DNA of 64,000 bases from BOG-908 sp964242115 (GTDB taxonomy: Bacteria; Pseudomonadota; Alphaproteobacteria; Acetobacterales; Acetobacteraceae). Shown piece after piece: positions 36,897-48,549 of this stretch. The stretch covers positions 184,771 to 248,770 of the forward strand of contig CAXSZX010000004.1 in assembly GCA_964242115.1 (NCBI GenBank). Reading direction: 5' to 3'. The notes under the pieces are model-generated. The model worked only from the letters and a program-made list of their open reading frames with translations, was not told where the DNA came from and ran no database searches. The first letter of the stretch is position 1; every line of letters begins with the position of its first letter. Both the position numbers and the translations under genes were made by a program.

Positions 36897-37574
36897 TTAC
36901 TCCGAAACCAGCGTCAACGTTGTTGGACCGCCAACCGGCGCCGAGGTGATGCGGCCTATCATCGAACCCGGCTGCGGCTTCGGCTCACCCCGCCTAAGCT
37001 CCTGCAGAAGCTTTTCCGTCAACGGGCCGTCCATGTCCTCGTAAAAGTCATTGTCGATTTGTAAGATCGGTGCGTTCACGCAGCCGCCCAGGCATTCCAC
37101 CTCGGACATGGTGAAAAGTCCGTCCTCGCTGGTTTCATGCCAGCCTTTGATACCGGTCACACGACGGCAAGCTGCAACAACATCATCTGAACCGCGCAAC
37201 CAGCAAGGTGTGGTCGTGCAAACCTGCAAGTGATAGGTGCCGACTGGCGTCGTGTTAAACATCAGGTAAAACGTGGCGACCTCGTAGACGCGAATTGGCG
37301 GCATAGCCAACCTCGATGCAACCGCGTCCATTGCAACACGCGGCACCCAGGCACTCCCGGTTTCACGACGCATCTGGTCCTGCACGAGATAGAGCAACGG
37401 GATCACACCGCTGGCTTGACGCCCCGCCGGATACTTGGCGAGCAGTTTCTCGATCTCTGCGTTACTCAGCTCGTCGAACGTAAATTTCTGCGGTTCGGCA
37501 CGATTATGCGCCGCCGTCGAGCCGTCCCCGACATTCTCGGCCGCAAACGCGCCTGGATGCGAGTCGCTCATCAA
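36897..37574 (-). CDS. nuoE: NADH-quinone oxidoreductase subunit E
   Basis: The 24-kDa-type subunit of complex I holding the off-path 2Fe-2S cluster N1a. It has 225 residues. Cysteine ligands are in VCTTTPCWLRG and ECLGGCVNAP. The N-terminal about 25 residues (AFAAENVGDGSTAAHNRAEP) are a variable extension. The first bases overlap the nuoD stop (ATGA). Confidence 0.95.
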   Translation of the reverse strand: MMSDSHPGAFAAENVGDGSTAAHNRAEPQKFTFDELSNAEIEKLLAKYPAGRQASGVIPLLYLVQDQMRRETGSAWVPRVAMDAVASRLAMPPIRVYEVATFYLMFNTTPVGTYHLQVCTTTPCWLRGSDDVVAACRRVTGIKGWHETSEDGLFTMSEVECLGGCVNAPILQIDNDFYEDMDGPLTEKLLQELRRGEPKPQPGSMIGRITSAPVGGPTTLTLVSE

Positions 37575-38821
37575 CGATCCACCTCACCGAACACCAGGTC
37601 GATGGAGCCGATGACCGCGACGGCGTCAGCAAGCATGTGGCCCTTGCTCATCACTTCCATCGCTTGCAAGTGCGAGAAGCCCGTTGGCCTTATCTTGCAC
37701 CGGTACGGCTTGTTGGTGCCGTCCGAGACGAGGTAGACGCCGAACTCACCTTTCGGGCTCTCGATTGCCGTATAGGTCGCACCGGCAGGGACGTGAAACC
37801 CTTCGGTGTAGAGCTTGAAGTGATGGATGAGCGCTTCCATTGACCGCTTCATTTCCTCGCGACGCGGCGCCGTGAATTTTCTGTCCGCAATCTTCACCGG
37901 TCCGGGCTTCATATGTTGCAGGCATTGCCGGATGATTTTGACGCTCTCACGCATTTCGATCATGCGCACCAGGTAACGGTCGTAACAATCACCATTGCGC
38001 GCAATCGGCACGTCGAACTGCACGTGGTTGTACATCGCGTAGGGCTGCGCCTTGCGCAAATCCCAAGGCACGCCGCTCGCACGCAGGTTTGGGCCGGTAA
38101 ACCCCCAGGCTATTGCCATCTCGGCAGTCATCACGCCGATGTCGACCGTACGCTGCTTCCAGATACGGTTCTCAGTCAGCAGGTTCCAAAGATCGTCGAT
38201 GAACGACGGAAACTGCTCGCTCCATGCCCAGATGCGGTCGGTCAACCCGGCCGGCAGGTCACGGCTGACACCACCCGGGCGGTAGTAATTCGCGTGCAAG
38301 CGAGCGCCAGACGCCGCCTCGTAGAACTCCATCAGCTTCTCGCGCTCCTCGTAACCCCACAAAGGCGGGGTCAGCGCGCCGACGTCCAGCGCGTAGGAGG
38401 TGAGGTTCAGCAGGTGGTTGAGGATGCGTGTGATCTCGTCATACATCGTGCGTATCCACAGCGCACGCTCCGGCGCCTGGATAGCCAACAGCCTTTCAGT
38501 CGCCAGGACAAACGCGTGCTCCATGCACATCGGCGAGACGTAATCCAGCCTGTCGAAATAAGGCACGTTCTGCAGGTAGGTGCGGCTCTCGATCAGCTTC
38601 TCGGTGCCCCGGTGCAGCAACCCCACATGCGGGTCCGCACGATCCACCACCTCTCCGTCCATCTCCAGGACAAGCCGCAACACGCCGTGCGCCGCCGGGT
38701 GCTGCGGGCCGAAATTGATCGCGTGGCTGTCGATCTGCACCGTCTTATAGGAGGACGCTACCGCCTGTTCTTGCGGCACGGTCGTCGTCGCATGTACCGC
38801 TTCTGCTACGTTGCCGCTCAT
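37571..38821 (-). CDS. nuoD: NADH-quinone oxidoreductase subunit D
   Basis: The 49-kDa-type subunit of complex I, contributing to the quinone-binding site next to cluster N2. It has 416 residues. Conserved segments are NFGPQHPAAHGVLRLVLEMDGE (split), DPHVGLLHRGTEKLIE, YLQNVPYFDRLDYVSPM and the C-terminal DLVFGEVDR. The N-terminal about 30 residues are variable. It overlaps nuoC and nuoE by four bases each. Confidence 0.96.
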   Translation of the reverse strand: MSGNVAEAVHATTTVPQEQAVASSYKTVQIDSHAINFGPQHPAAHGVLRLVLEMDGEVVDRADPHVGLLHRGTEKLIESRTYLQNVPYFDRLDYVSPMCMEHAFVLATERLLAIQAPERALWIRTMYDEITRILNHLLNLTSYALDVGALTPPLWGYEEREKLMEFYEAASGARLHANYYRPGGVSRDLPAGLTDRIWAWSEQFPSFIDDLWNLLTENRIWKQRTVDIGVMTAEMAIAWGFTGPNLRASGVPWDLRKAQPYAMYNHVQFDVPIARNGDCYDRYLVRMIEMRESVKIIRQCLQHMKPGPVKIADRKFTAPRREEMKRSMEALIHHFKLYTEGFHVPAGATYTAIESPKGEFGVYLVSDGTNKPYRCKIRPTGFSHLQAMEVMSKGHMLADAVAVIGSIDLVFGEVDR

Positions 38822-39501
38822 GGCTTGCCTACCTCGATCGCCGGCGTACCGTTCGCCAGCGCCTGACGTGTCACATGGGCCTTCTCGTCACCAGGCAAAG
38901 TCGTCATGCCTTCCCATGGCGAGAGAAAGCGGAAATCCCTGAAATCCTGCGTCAGGTTCACCGGCTCGTAGACAACCTGTTTGCGCTCCTCGTCGAAACG
39001 AACTTCCACGTAACCAGTCAACGGGAAGTCCTTGCGCAACGGGTGTCCCTCGAATCCGTAATCCGTCAGGATGCGCCGGTGGTCAGCCAAACCTGCAAAC
39101 GTCACGCCGAACAGGTCCCAGCACTCGCGTTCCCACCAGGTGGCACACGGCCAGATGTTGGAAACGGACGGCACCGGCGTGGTCTCGTCGGTGGTCACAA
39201 TCACCCGAACACGGTGGTTCAGCGACACGCTGAGCAGGTTGTAGACCACGTCGAAACGCTCGGCGCGCTGCGGGAAATCGACACCGCACAGGTCCACCAT
39301 CTGCTCGCACAAGAACCGTTTGTCGTCGCGCAGCGTGGTCATTGCGCCCAACAATTCGTCACGCGCGACGTGCACCACGAGCTCGCCGCCTTCCAACCCG
39401 GCGCGCGACACGCCAGCCACGCCCGTGCTGATCGACATTGCCAATGCCGACGCGTTGGCCGAAACGGGCAGCGCCTCTGCCGCGACGACCAGTTCAGCCA
39501 C
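38818..39501 (-). CDS. nuoC: NADH-quinone oxidoreductase subunit C
   Basis: The 30-kDa-type peripheral subunit of complex I. The start is the GTG at 39501, which overlaps the nuoB stop by eight bases and gives 227 residues; the longer frame to 39669 is a shadow of nuoB. The family signature is WERECWDLFGVTFAGLADHR followed by RILTDYGFEGHPLRKDFPL. The N-terminal 30 residues vary among species. Confidence 0.93.
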   Translation of the reverse strand: MAELVVAAEALPVSANASALAMSISTGVAGVSRAGLEGGELVVHVARDELLGAMTTLRDDKRFLCEQMVDLCGVDFPQRAERFDVVYNLLSVSLNHRVRVIVTTDETTPVPSVSNIWPCATWWERECWDLFGVTFAGLADHRRILTDYGFEGHPLRKDFPLTGYVEVRFDEERKQVVYEPVNLTQDFRDFRFLSPWEGMTTLPGDEKAHVTRQALANGTPAIEVGKP

Positions 39502-40069
39502 GAAGGATCGTCCCCGTCCGCCTGATCTTCTTCTGCAGCTGCATGATCCCGTACAGCAGCGCCTCTGCCGTTGGCGGGCAGCCTGGCACGTACACGTCAA
39601 CTGGAACGATCCTGTCGCAGCCACGTACGACTGAATACGAGTAGTGGTAGTAGCCACCACCATTCGCACAGCTTCCCATGCTGATTACCCAGCGCGGCTC
39701 CGACATCTGGTCGTACACTCGGCGCAGTGCCGGCGCCATTTTGTTTGTCAGCGTGCCGGCCACGATCATCACGTCGCTCTGCCGCGGCGAGCCGCGTGGA
39801 AAGATGCCGAACCTGTCGAGGTCGTAGCGCGGCATGTAGGCGTGGATCATCTCCACCGCGCAGCATGCCAAACCGAAAGTCATCGGCCACAGGCTACCGG
39901 TGCGGCCCCAGTTGATCAGCTTGTCCAGCTGTGCGACCACGAAACCCTTGTCGGTAATCTCGCCGGTGATGCCGCGCACCACGGCATCTTGCGCCTCACC
40001 CGGCGGCAGCACGTCGCGGTTCCACGCGATTTGCTGGCCGGTGGCGACGTCCGTCGCTGTCAGGCTCAT
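39494..40069 (-). CDS. nuoB: NADH-quinone oxidoreductase subunit B
   Basis: The subunit holding cluster N2, the last iron-sulfur centre before quinone. From ATG 40069 it has 191 residues. Ligands are the tandem cysteines in TFGLACCAVEM, the cysteine in ISMGSCANGGGYYHYSYS, and VPGCPPTAEALL. The eight residues upstream of 40069 overlap nuoA and are not used. Confidence 0.95.
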   Translation of the reverse strand: MSLTATDVATGQQIAWNRDVLPPGEAQDAVVRGITGEITDKGFVVAQLDKLINWGRTGSLWPMTFGLACCAVEMIHAYMPRYDLDRFGIFPRGSPRQSDVMIVAGTLTNKMAPALRRVYDQMSEPRWVISMGSCANGGGYYHYSYSVVRGCDRIVPVDVYVPGCPPTAEALLYGIMQLQKKIRRTGTILRG

Positions 40070-40073
40070 GAAC

Positions 40074-40439
40074 CTACTCCCAATCGAGTGCACCCTTGCA
40101 CCACTCGTAGATAAACCCGACGGTCAATACAGCAAGGAAGCCCATCATCGACCAGAACCCGAACATGCCGATATGCGCCAAGCTGATCGCCCAGGGAAAC
40201 AGAAACGCCACTTCCAGGTCGAAGATGATGAACAGGATAGCGACCAGGTAGAACCGCACGTCGAAGCGCCGGCGCGCGTCGTCGAACGGCTCGAACCCGC
40301 ATTCGTAAGCCGAGACCTTGTCGGCATATGGCTTTTGCCGGGCCGCCAGCAGGGAGCCGCCGATCATGGCACTGGCAATCACCAGCGCGATGCCGAGGAA
40401 GACGAGGATCGGAAAGTAGTTGGCGAGGATCGGCTGCAT
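40074..40439 (-). CDS. nuoA: NADH-quinone oxidoreductase subunit A
   Basis: A three-helix membrane subunit of complex I (ND3 homologue) and the first gene of the operon. It has 121 residues. The conserved loop is YECGFEPFDDARRRFDVRFYLVA (split), followed by ILFIIFDLEVAFLFPWA. The operon promoter must lie in the 80 bp up to element B or within that element. Confidence 0.95.
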   Translation of the reverse strand: MQPILANYFPILVFLGIALVIASAMIGGSLLAARQKPYADKVSAYECGFEPFDDARRRFDVRFYLVAILFIIFDLEVAFLFPWAISLAHIGMFGFWSMMGFLAVLTVGFIYEWCKGALDWE

Positions 40440-40520
40440 GGTGTCCCAACGGCAAAAACGCGGCGCCAGCCAGGCCGCCGCAATGCAACATCGTGGCGGA
40501 CCTTAGACCTGTGCTGTGGC

Positions 40521-40711
40521 GTAGCCAAGGCCAAGGGCTCTGCCCCTGGACCCCGCCAAGGACAGTCGTCCTTAGAACCTGTTCATGTAGGAAATATTCG
40601 AGGGAAACATTGAGTTCCGGCCGCCTTGAGGGAAGCTGGACTAGACTGACCCCGTCGTGCGAAGCGCGCTCACGCCTGACGGGGTCCGGGGTCAGCGCCC
40701 CTGGCCTTGCC

Positions 40712-40712
<1 letters not shown>
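40521..40712. repeat. Element B copy 1 (GC-rich, terminal inverted repeats)
   Basis: A 190-bp unit with inverted ends. The left end reads CCAAGGCCAAGGGCTCTGCC then CCTGGACCCCGC; the right end, reversed, reads CAAGGCCAGGGGCGCTGACC then CCGGACCCCGTC. Inside are AAGGACAGTCGTCCTTAG and a CCCCGTCGTGCGAAGCGCGC block. The right end touches the encoded CCA of tRNA-Asp. It lies 80 bp upstream of nuoA. Confidence 0.75.
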
Positions 40713-40788
<76 letters not shown>

Positions 40789-40855
40789 TTACAGGCAGGC
40801 GCCGCTTCTACGGGGGCACTCGGGGCGCGTCAACACCCTCGTCGCACGCGGAACA

Positions 40856-40930
40856 TGGTGGGCGGTGACGGGATCGAACCGCCGGCCAACTCGGTGTAAA
40901 CGAGCCGCTCTACCGCTGAGCTAACCGCCC
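40856..40930 (-). tRNA. tRNA-Val (TAC)
   Basis: The minus strand reads GGGCGGTTAGCTCAGCGG, anticodon arm CTCGTTTACACCGAG with anticodon TAC, T arm with GGTTCGATCCC, then ACCGCCC, discriminator A and encoded CCA. It is 67 bp from tRNA-Asp and may share a transcript. Confidence 0.95.
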
Positions 40931-40975
40931 ACGCGCACGCGTCGGGGAGCCTCTAGTCCCGAACCTTTCCCACCG

Positions 40976-41317
40976 TCAAACAGATGCGCCGGACACCAGG
41001 TCGCGCAGCACCTTGCCGGCGCGGAAACGCACGGACTTGCTTTCCGGCAAGTCGACTTCGCTGCCGGTCGCCGGATCCAGGCCCTTGCTTGCCGGCCGCT
41101 CGTTGGTCAGGAACGAGCCGAAACCAGGTATGCGAACCTCCTTGCCGTCGCGCAACGCGTGACCGGCTGCTTCGAACACCGCGTCGACAGCAGCAATGGC
41201 CTTGCTGCGCGGCAGGCCAGTCCTGTCCGCCACGTCGGCGGCCAGCAATTGCCGGTTATAGATGTTCGCACTGCCAATGCCTGCCGAGCCGGTGTCAGGG
41301 TCCTTGATGTCGTCCAT
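40976..41317 (-). CDS. HU-family DNA-binding protein
   Basis: A nucleoid-associated protein of the HU/IHF family, 113 residues from ATG 41317, which has GAGAGGAGA just upstream. The first about 20 residues (MDDIKDPDTGSAGIGSANIY) are an extension; the HU fold follows with LLAADVADRTGLPRSKAIAA, the family signature GKEVRIPGFGSFLTNERPAS (DNA-binding arm) and KSVRFRAGKVLRDLV. It lies downstream of lon on the same strand, the common position of hupB in proteobacteria. Confidence 0.92.
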   Translation of the reverse strand: MDDIKDPDTGSAGIGSANIYNRQLLAADVADRTGLPRSKAIAAVDAVFEAAGHALRDGKEVRIPGFGSFLTNERPASKGLDPATGSEVDLPESKSVRFRAGKVLRDLVSGASV

Positions 41318-41431
41318 CTTCAATCTCCTCTCGCCGGCTCGCACGGCGCAGCCAAACACTGGAAGGCACAGCCAGCCACGGTCAAGAAGCCCGGCTACGC
41401 TCGCAGGCGCAACCAGGCTCCGTAGCAGGCA

Positions 41432-43855
<2,424 letters not shown>

Positions 43856-43917
43856 CTATAGACCTCCTTCAAGGACAGTCGGAGCGCGAGTCGCCCAAGC
43901 TTGGCACGAAACGGCTC

Positions 43918-43977
43918 AAAAAAAGAAAAGGGCCAGAGCGTCGTGCGCCAGCACGTCTTCGCGTGATGCCCTGGCCC
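43918..43977 (-). terminator. Putative terminator downstream of clpX
   Basis: On the minus strand, GGGCCAG...CTGGCCC (outer stem 43930-43936 with 43971-43977) encloses a further structured loop and is followed by TTTTCTTTTTTT. It lies about 155 bp after the clpX stop and 60 bp before the lon start. Confidence 0.65.
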
Positions 43978-44072
43978 TGCTAGGGCTCGCGGCCCGATAC
44001 CCGATTCCGAGTGAGCTGCGGAACTGGGTCTGGGCCGCGGTGTCAGCAATGTACAGGTGCTTCATGCAAGTA

Positions 44073-44101
44073 GGTGCTTCGCACGACGCCCCTGGCCTTC
44101 T
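44073..44101. repeat. Element B remnant
   Basis: GTGCTTCGCACGACG followed by CCCCTGGCCTTCT matches two blocks of element B copies (48597-48612 and the right terminal repeat), with the DNA between deleted. Confidence 0.5.
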
Positions 44102-44130
44102 CATCTATATTGAAGGCGCGAACCCGTTTT

Positions 44131-45390
44131 CTACCCCGCCCCTTCAGCCCGCTCTTTTGAGCGCTCCTTAGTGTACGTATAAAGCGGATTAGCCCGTCCC
44201 TCCGCCACCTCGCGGTTGATCACCACTTCGTCGACGTTGTCCAACCCTGGCAGGTCGAACATCGTCCCCAGCAGGATCGCCTCCATGATGGACCGTAGCC
44301 CACGGGCACCGGTCCGTCGCGCGATTGCCCGTGTGGACACCGATCGCAACGCGTCGTCCGTGAAGCTCAGCTTGATGCCCTCCATTTCGAACAAGCGGCC
44401 GTACTGCTTTACCAGCGCGTTCTTCGGCTTGGTCAGGATCTCCATCAACGCCGCCTCGTCGAGGTCCTCGAGCGTGGCGACTACCGGCAGGCGGCCGATG
44501 AACTCCGGGATCAGCCCGAAGCGCAGCAGGTCTTCCGGCTCCACGTCGCGCAAGATGGCGCCGGTCCGCCGCTCGTCAGGGTCGCGCACCTCGGCACCGT
44601 AGCCGATACCCGACCCCTTGCCGCGGGCGCCGATGATCTTCTCCAACCCGGCAAACGCGCCGCCGCATATGAACAGGATGTTGGTCGTGTCCACCTGCAG
44701 GAATTCCTGCTGCGGGTGCTTTCGCCCGCCTTGCGGCGGCACGGAGGCGACGGTGCCCTCCATGATCTTCAGCAAAGCCTGCTGCACGCCCTCTCCGCTG
44801 ACGTCGCGAGTGATGCTCGGGTTGTCGGATTTGCGGCTGATCTTGTCGACCTCGTCGATGTAGACGATGCCGCGCTGAGCCCGCTCCACGTTGTAGTCGG
44901 CCGCTTGCAGCAGCTTCAGGATGATGTTCTCGACGTCCTCGCCCACGTAGCCGGCTTCGGTCAGCGTGGTGGCATCAGCCATCGTGAAGGGCACGTCGAG
45001 GATGCGCGCCAGGGTCTGGGCCAGCAGCGTCTTGCCCGAGCCGGTGGGGCCCACAAGCAGGATGTTGGACTTGGCGATCTCGATGTCGTTGTTCTTCTGG
45101 GCATGGGCCAACCGCTTGTAATGGTTGTGCACAGCGACCGAGAGCACCTTTTTGGCGTGACTCTGGCCGATCACGTAGTCGTCCAGCACGCGGCAGATCT
45201 CGCGCGGGGTCGGCACCCCGTCGCGCGCCTTGACCAGGTGCGTCTTGTGCTCCTCGCGGATGATGTCCATGCAAAGCTCGACACACTCGTCGCAGATGAA
45301 CACGGTGGGACCCGCGATCAGCTTGCGCACTTCGTGCTGGGACTTGCCGCAGAACGAGCAGTACAGGGTGTTCTTAGCGTCCTTGGTCAT
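44131..45390 (-). CDS. clpX: ATP-dependent Clp protease ATPase subunit ClpX
   Basis: The AAA+ unfoldase that feeds proteins to ClpP. It has 419 residues. The N-terminal zinc-binding domain has CSFCGKSQHEV and CDECVELC. Walker A is GPTGSGKTLLAQTLA near residue 120, Walker B is IVYIDEVDKI, the RKH-region is present (ARRTGARGLRS), and the ClpP-binding IGF-like loop is in the usual place (RDVEPEDLLRFGLIPEFIGR). It lies 299 bp downstream of clpP on the same strand. Confidence 0.96.
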   Translation of the reverse strand: MTKDAKNTLYCSFCGKSQHEVRKLIAGPTVFICDECVELCMDIIREEHKTHLVKARDGVPTPREICRVLDDYVIGQSHAKKVLSVAVHNHYKRLAHAQKNNDIEIAKSNILLVGPTGSGKTLLAQTLARILDVPFTMADATTLTEAGYVGEDVENIILKLLQAADYNVERAQRGIVYIDEVDKISRKSDNPSITRDVSGEGVQQALLKIMEGTVASVPPQGGRKHPQQEFLQVDTTNILFICGGAFAGLEKIIGARGKGSGIGYGAEVRDPDERRTGAILRDVEPEDLLRFGLIPEFIGRLPVVATLEDLDEAALMEILTKPKNALVKQYGRLFEMEGIKLSFTDDALRSVSTRAIARRTGARGLRSIMEAILLGTMFDLPGLDNVDEVVINREVAEGRANPLYTYTKERSKERAEGAG

Positions 45391-45639
45391 AGAGTCTCCC
45401 GCGCCCCGGGCTGACCCGGGGCCACAATCTTAGGATACTACGCCCCGCCTTTCTCAATCGACAAGACGGGACGCCAGCCGCAACCGCACGCGGCGCTGCA
45501 TCAGCCGGCCAAGTTGCATGGCCGCAACGTTTCATCCGCCCTGGCACGCCAACGAGAGGCACACGATCAGACATGCGGACCATGCCACACTGGGCAACCC
45601 GTGCCCCCCGACGCAAGCGGCGCACGTCCGAGGCACCTG

Positions 45640-45674
45640 CCGACGTCAGCCCGGCTTTCGGGCGGTGACGTCGG
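45640..45674 (-). terminator. Strong hairpin downstream of clpP
   Basis: CCGACGTCA and TGACGTCGG form a 9-bp stem, extended by an inner CCCG/CGGG with a GCTTT loop. It starts 16 bases after the clpP stop. There is no U tract on the minus strand, so it may protect the 3' end or act as a Rho-type or attenuation structure rather than a classical terminator. Confidence 0.45.
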
Positions 45675-45689
45675 GCGGAAACCGGCGCG

Positions 45690-46367
45690 CTAGACCTTGA
45701 CCGCCTCGTCCACCATCGACTGCGGCCGGTTTTCCACCACCTGGTCCACCAGGCCGAAAGCCCGGGCCTCTTCGGCGGACATGTAGCTGTCACGCTCCAG
45801 CTTGGCCTCTATGGCGTCGAGCGGCTGGCCGGTGTGGCGCTCGTAAATCTGGTTGAGCCGGTGACGCAGTGTCAGAATCTCGCGCGCCTGGATCTCGATG
45901 TCGGCCGCCTGGCCCTGGGCGCCACCACTGGGCTGGTGCACCATCACCCGGCTGTTGGGCAGGGCGTAGCGCTTGTCCTTGGCACCCGCGCACAGCAGCA
46001 ACGAGCCCATCGACGCCGCCTGGCCGATGCACACGGTGCTCACCGGGCACCGGATATACTGCATGGTGTCGTAAATCGCCAGGCCGGCGGAGACGACGCC
46101 GCCGGGGCTGTTGATGTAGAAGAAGATGTCCTTGGCCGGGTTCTCGCTCTCCAGGAACAGCAACTGGGCGCAAATCAGCGCGCTCATCTGGTCGAAGACC
46201 GGGCCGGTCAGGAAGATGATCCGCTCCTTCAGCAGGCGCGAGTAGATGTCGTAGGCCCGCTCGCCACGCGCCGTCTGCTCGACCACCATCGGGACGAGCG
46301 CCTGGCTGTAGATCTCGGCGGGATCGCGATCCATAAAAGACCGGGCTCCTGGGATACGGGCGCTCAT
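45690..46367 (-). CDS. clpP: ATP-dependent Clp protease proteolytic subunit ClpP
   Basis: The serine protease ring of ClpXP/ClpAP. From ATG 46367, with AGGAG six bases upstream, it has 225 residues; a second ATG at 46334 (MDRDPAEIYSQ) is a possible alternative. The active-site Ser is in IGQAASMGSLLLCAGA, the His in NSRVMVHQPSGGAQGQ, and the Asp near RHTGQPLDAIEAKLERD. Family blocks IYSRLLKERIIFLTGPV and FFYINSPGGVVSAGLAIYDT are intact. The cluster order tig-clpP-clpX-lon is conserved in proteobacteria. Confidence 0.95.
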   Translation of the reverse strand: MSARIPGARSFMDRDPAEIYSQALVPMVVEQTARGERAYDIYSRLLKERIIFLTGPVFDQMSALICAQLLFLESENPAKDIFFYINSPGGVVSAGLAIYDTMQYIRCPVSTVCIGQAASMGSLLLCAGAKDKRYALPNSRVMVHQPSGGAQGQAADIEIQAREILTLRHRLNQIYERHTGQPLDAIEAKLERDSYMSAEEARAFGLVDQVVENRPQSMVDEAVKV

Positions 46368-46500
46368 ACGCACTCCTAACGGTTCGGAAAGCCGCCGGGC
46401 GGGGAACCCGCCGGCCTTGGCGCTATGACATAGGCCGCGCTGCGGCACGTTCCAGTGCGAGCGTGCCGAGGTCGGCGGCAGCAGGTCAGTCGCGGGCGGA

Positions 46501-48387
46501 TCAGACCGCCTCCTCGGAGTGGGCGGGGCGGTCGTCGGAGCCGTCTACAGCCAGCGCCTGGCCATCCATGCCGGACCTGCCGGAAGCCGAGCGTTCCATG
46601 TCGTGTGCCCCGGGGCCGACTTCGGTCCCGCCCTCGACGGCGCCGCCCTCGGCACCTGCAGCCGTCGTCTCGACACTTTCGTGCGGCGCTGCCGGCGCGT
46701 CGCCATGGGACATCTGCGGCGCATTCGCAGACTCCGAGGCGGCTTCGTGCGACGAAGCGCTTTGCCCGGACGCGCCCGAGTGCGTGCCGGCTTTCCCCAT
46801 GTCGCCCCCGGCCGCCGTGTCAGCGAGGCCGACGGCACCTGCTTCGGCACGCTTTTCTACCGCTTGAGCCCCAGCTGCAGAGGTCGCGTGCTCATCCGGC
46901 ACTTCGGTCCTGGTGCCAGTCGTCTCGCCATGTGCGGCTTCATCGTGCGCCGCCTCTTTGTCACCCGCTGTATCGTGCTCGGGCAAGTCCTGCCCGGCGC
47001 TCTCCCCGGCCTCGGCGGACGGATCGAACTGCACGCGCGCCGGAGCCACGTCGCCGGCCATCGGCAGGTTCAGCTCCTCGGCGCTGACCACGCGATCCTC
47101 TACCTTGGCCATCTCGAGGATGTAGTCCACTACCTTGTCCTCGAAGATCGGGCCGCGCAGCTGCTCAATAGCGCCCGGCGACTTGCGGAAGAACTCCACC
47201 ACCTGCATCTCCTGGCCCGGATAGCGTGCCGCTTCCTGGCGCAACGCCTGGGTAAGCTCGGCCTGGCTCACCTGCACCCCCGCAATGCGACCGATCTCGG
47301 AGAGCAGCAGCCCCAGCCGCACACGGCGGTCGGCGATGGCGCGGTACTCGGCGCGCAGCGTCTCGGTGTCCTTGCCGCGGTCCTCGTCATCGACCTGGCC
47401 GGACGCCATGTCCTGTTCCACCCGCTGCCAGATGGCCGCGAACTCTGCGTCGGTCAGGTTCTGCGGCGCCGGGAAGTCCGCGCGTTCGGCCAGCACGTCG
47501 AGCAGCTCGCGCTTGACCCGCAGCCGCGACATCTGGTCCAGCTCGCGCTGCATCTGGCCGGTGACGAACTCGCGCAGCTTGTCCAGCGTCTCCAGGCCGA
47601 TCTTCTCTGCCAGCGCGTCGTCCAGCACCGCCTCGCCCGGCCTGGCCAGCGCCTTGGCCGTTACCTTGAACACCGCCGGCTTTCCCGCCAGCTCGGCAGC
47701 GTTGTAGTCGGCCGGGAACGTCACGGCCACGTCGCGTTCCTCGCCGGGCTTCATGCCGGCCATGCCCTCGGAAAAGCCGGGGATGAAGCCCTCGCCGCCG
47801 ATCTCCACCTTGGCGTCCTGGCCGGCGCCGCCGTCGAACGCTACCCCGTCCACCGAGCCAGCGAAATCCACCGTCAGCACGTCGCCGTGCTCGGCGCCGC
47901 GGTCGTCATCGATCGGCGTCATCTCGCGCTGCGCTGCGGCCAGGCGCTGCAGGCTCTTTTCCACCAGCGCCGGGTCCACCTCGGCGCGCAGGCGGGTCAG
48001 GCTGAGCGCGGCCAGGTCCGGCGGGGTGATCTCCGGCAGGATCTCCATTTCGACGTTGAAGGCCAGGTCGGCGGCCTTTTTCGCGTTGACGTCGGGCTCG
48101 CCGGCCAGCGAGATGCGCGGCTGACCGGCCGGGCGCAGGCCGCGTTCCTCCACCACCAGATCGGCCGCGCTGTTCACCGCGTCCTGCATCACCTCGGCCA
48201 TCACCGAGGCGCCGTAGCGCTGGCGCACCAGGTTGACCGGCACCTTGCCGGGGCGGAAGCCGGGCAGGCGGATGGTGCGGGTGATCTCGGCGAGCTTGGT
48301 GGCCACCTTGCCCTCGATCTCGCCGGCGGGCACCACTACGGAAAACGCGCGCCTCAAGCCGTCGGAGAGCGTCTCGGTCACCTGCAT
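46501..48387 (-). CDS. tig: Trigger factor with long low-complexity C-terminal tail
   Basis: A ribosome-associated chaperone and peptidyl-prolyl isomerase. It has 628 residues against about 430-450 in relatives. The ribosome-binding signature GFRPGKVPVNLVRQRYG lies near residue 45. The FKBP domain (about 150-240) has GDVLTVDFAGSVDG, and the chaperone arms run to about residue 445 ending KVEDRVVSAEELNLP. The last about 180 residues are Ala/Glu/Gly/Ser/His-rich (EAGESAGQDLPEHDTAGDKE, AHDEAAHGETTG) with no recognised domain and are probably disordered. Base composition stays similar, so the tail looks native rather than an artefact of a lost stop. Confidence 0.93.
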   Translation of the reverse strand: MQVTETLSDGLRRAFSVVVPAGEIEGKVATKLAEITRTIRLPGFRPGKVPVNLVRQRYGASVMAEVMQDAVNSAADLVVEERGLRPAGQPRISLAGEPDVNAKKAADLAFNVEMEILPEITPPDLAALSLTRLRAEVDPALVEKSLQRLAAAQREMTPIDDDRGAEHGDVLTVDFAGSVDGVAFDGGAGQDAKVEIGGEGFIPGFSEGMAGMKPGEERDVAVTFPADYNAAELAGKPAVFKVTAKALARPGEAVLDDALAEKIGLETLDKLREFVTGQMQRELDQMSRLRVKRELLDVLAERADFPAPQNLTDAEFAAIWQRVEQDMASGQVDDEDRGKDTETLRAEYRAIADRRVRLGLLLSEIGRIAGVQVSQAELTQALRQEAARYPGQEMQVVEFFRKSPGAIEQLRGPIFEDKVVDYILEMAKVEDRVVSAEELNLPMAGDVAPARVQFDPSAEAGESAGQDLPEHDTAGDKEAAHDEAAHGETTGTRTEVPDEHATSAAGAQAVEKRAEAGAVGLADTAAGGDMGKAGTHSGASGQSASSHEAASESANAPQMSHGDAPAAPHESVETTAAGAEGGAVEGGTEVGPGAHDMERSASGRSGMDGQALAVDGSDDRPAHSEEAV

Positions 48388-48426
48388 CGGGTCGACATCC
48401 TAGAAAACGTGTGTGGGAAGGCCGAC

Positions 48427-48511
<85 letters not shown>

Positions 48512-48549
48512 CGGCCGCGAAGCGGACGGGGTAGCGCAGGCGGCTAAGG

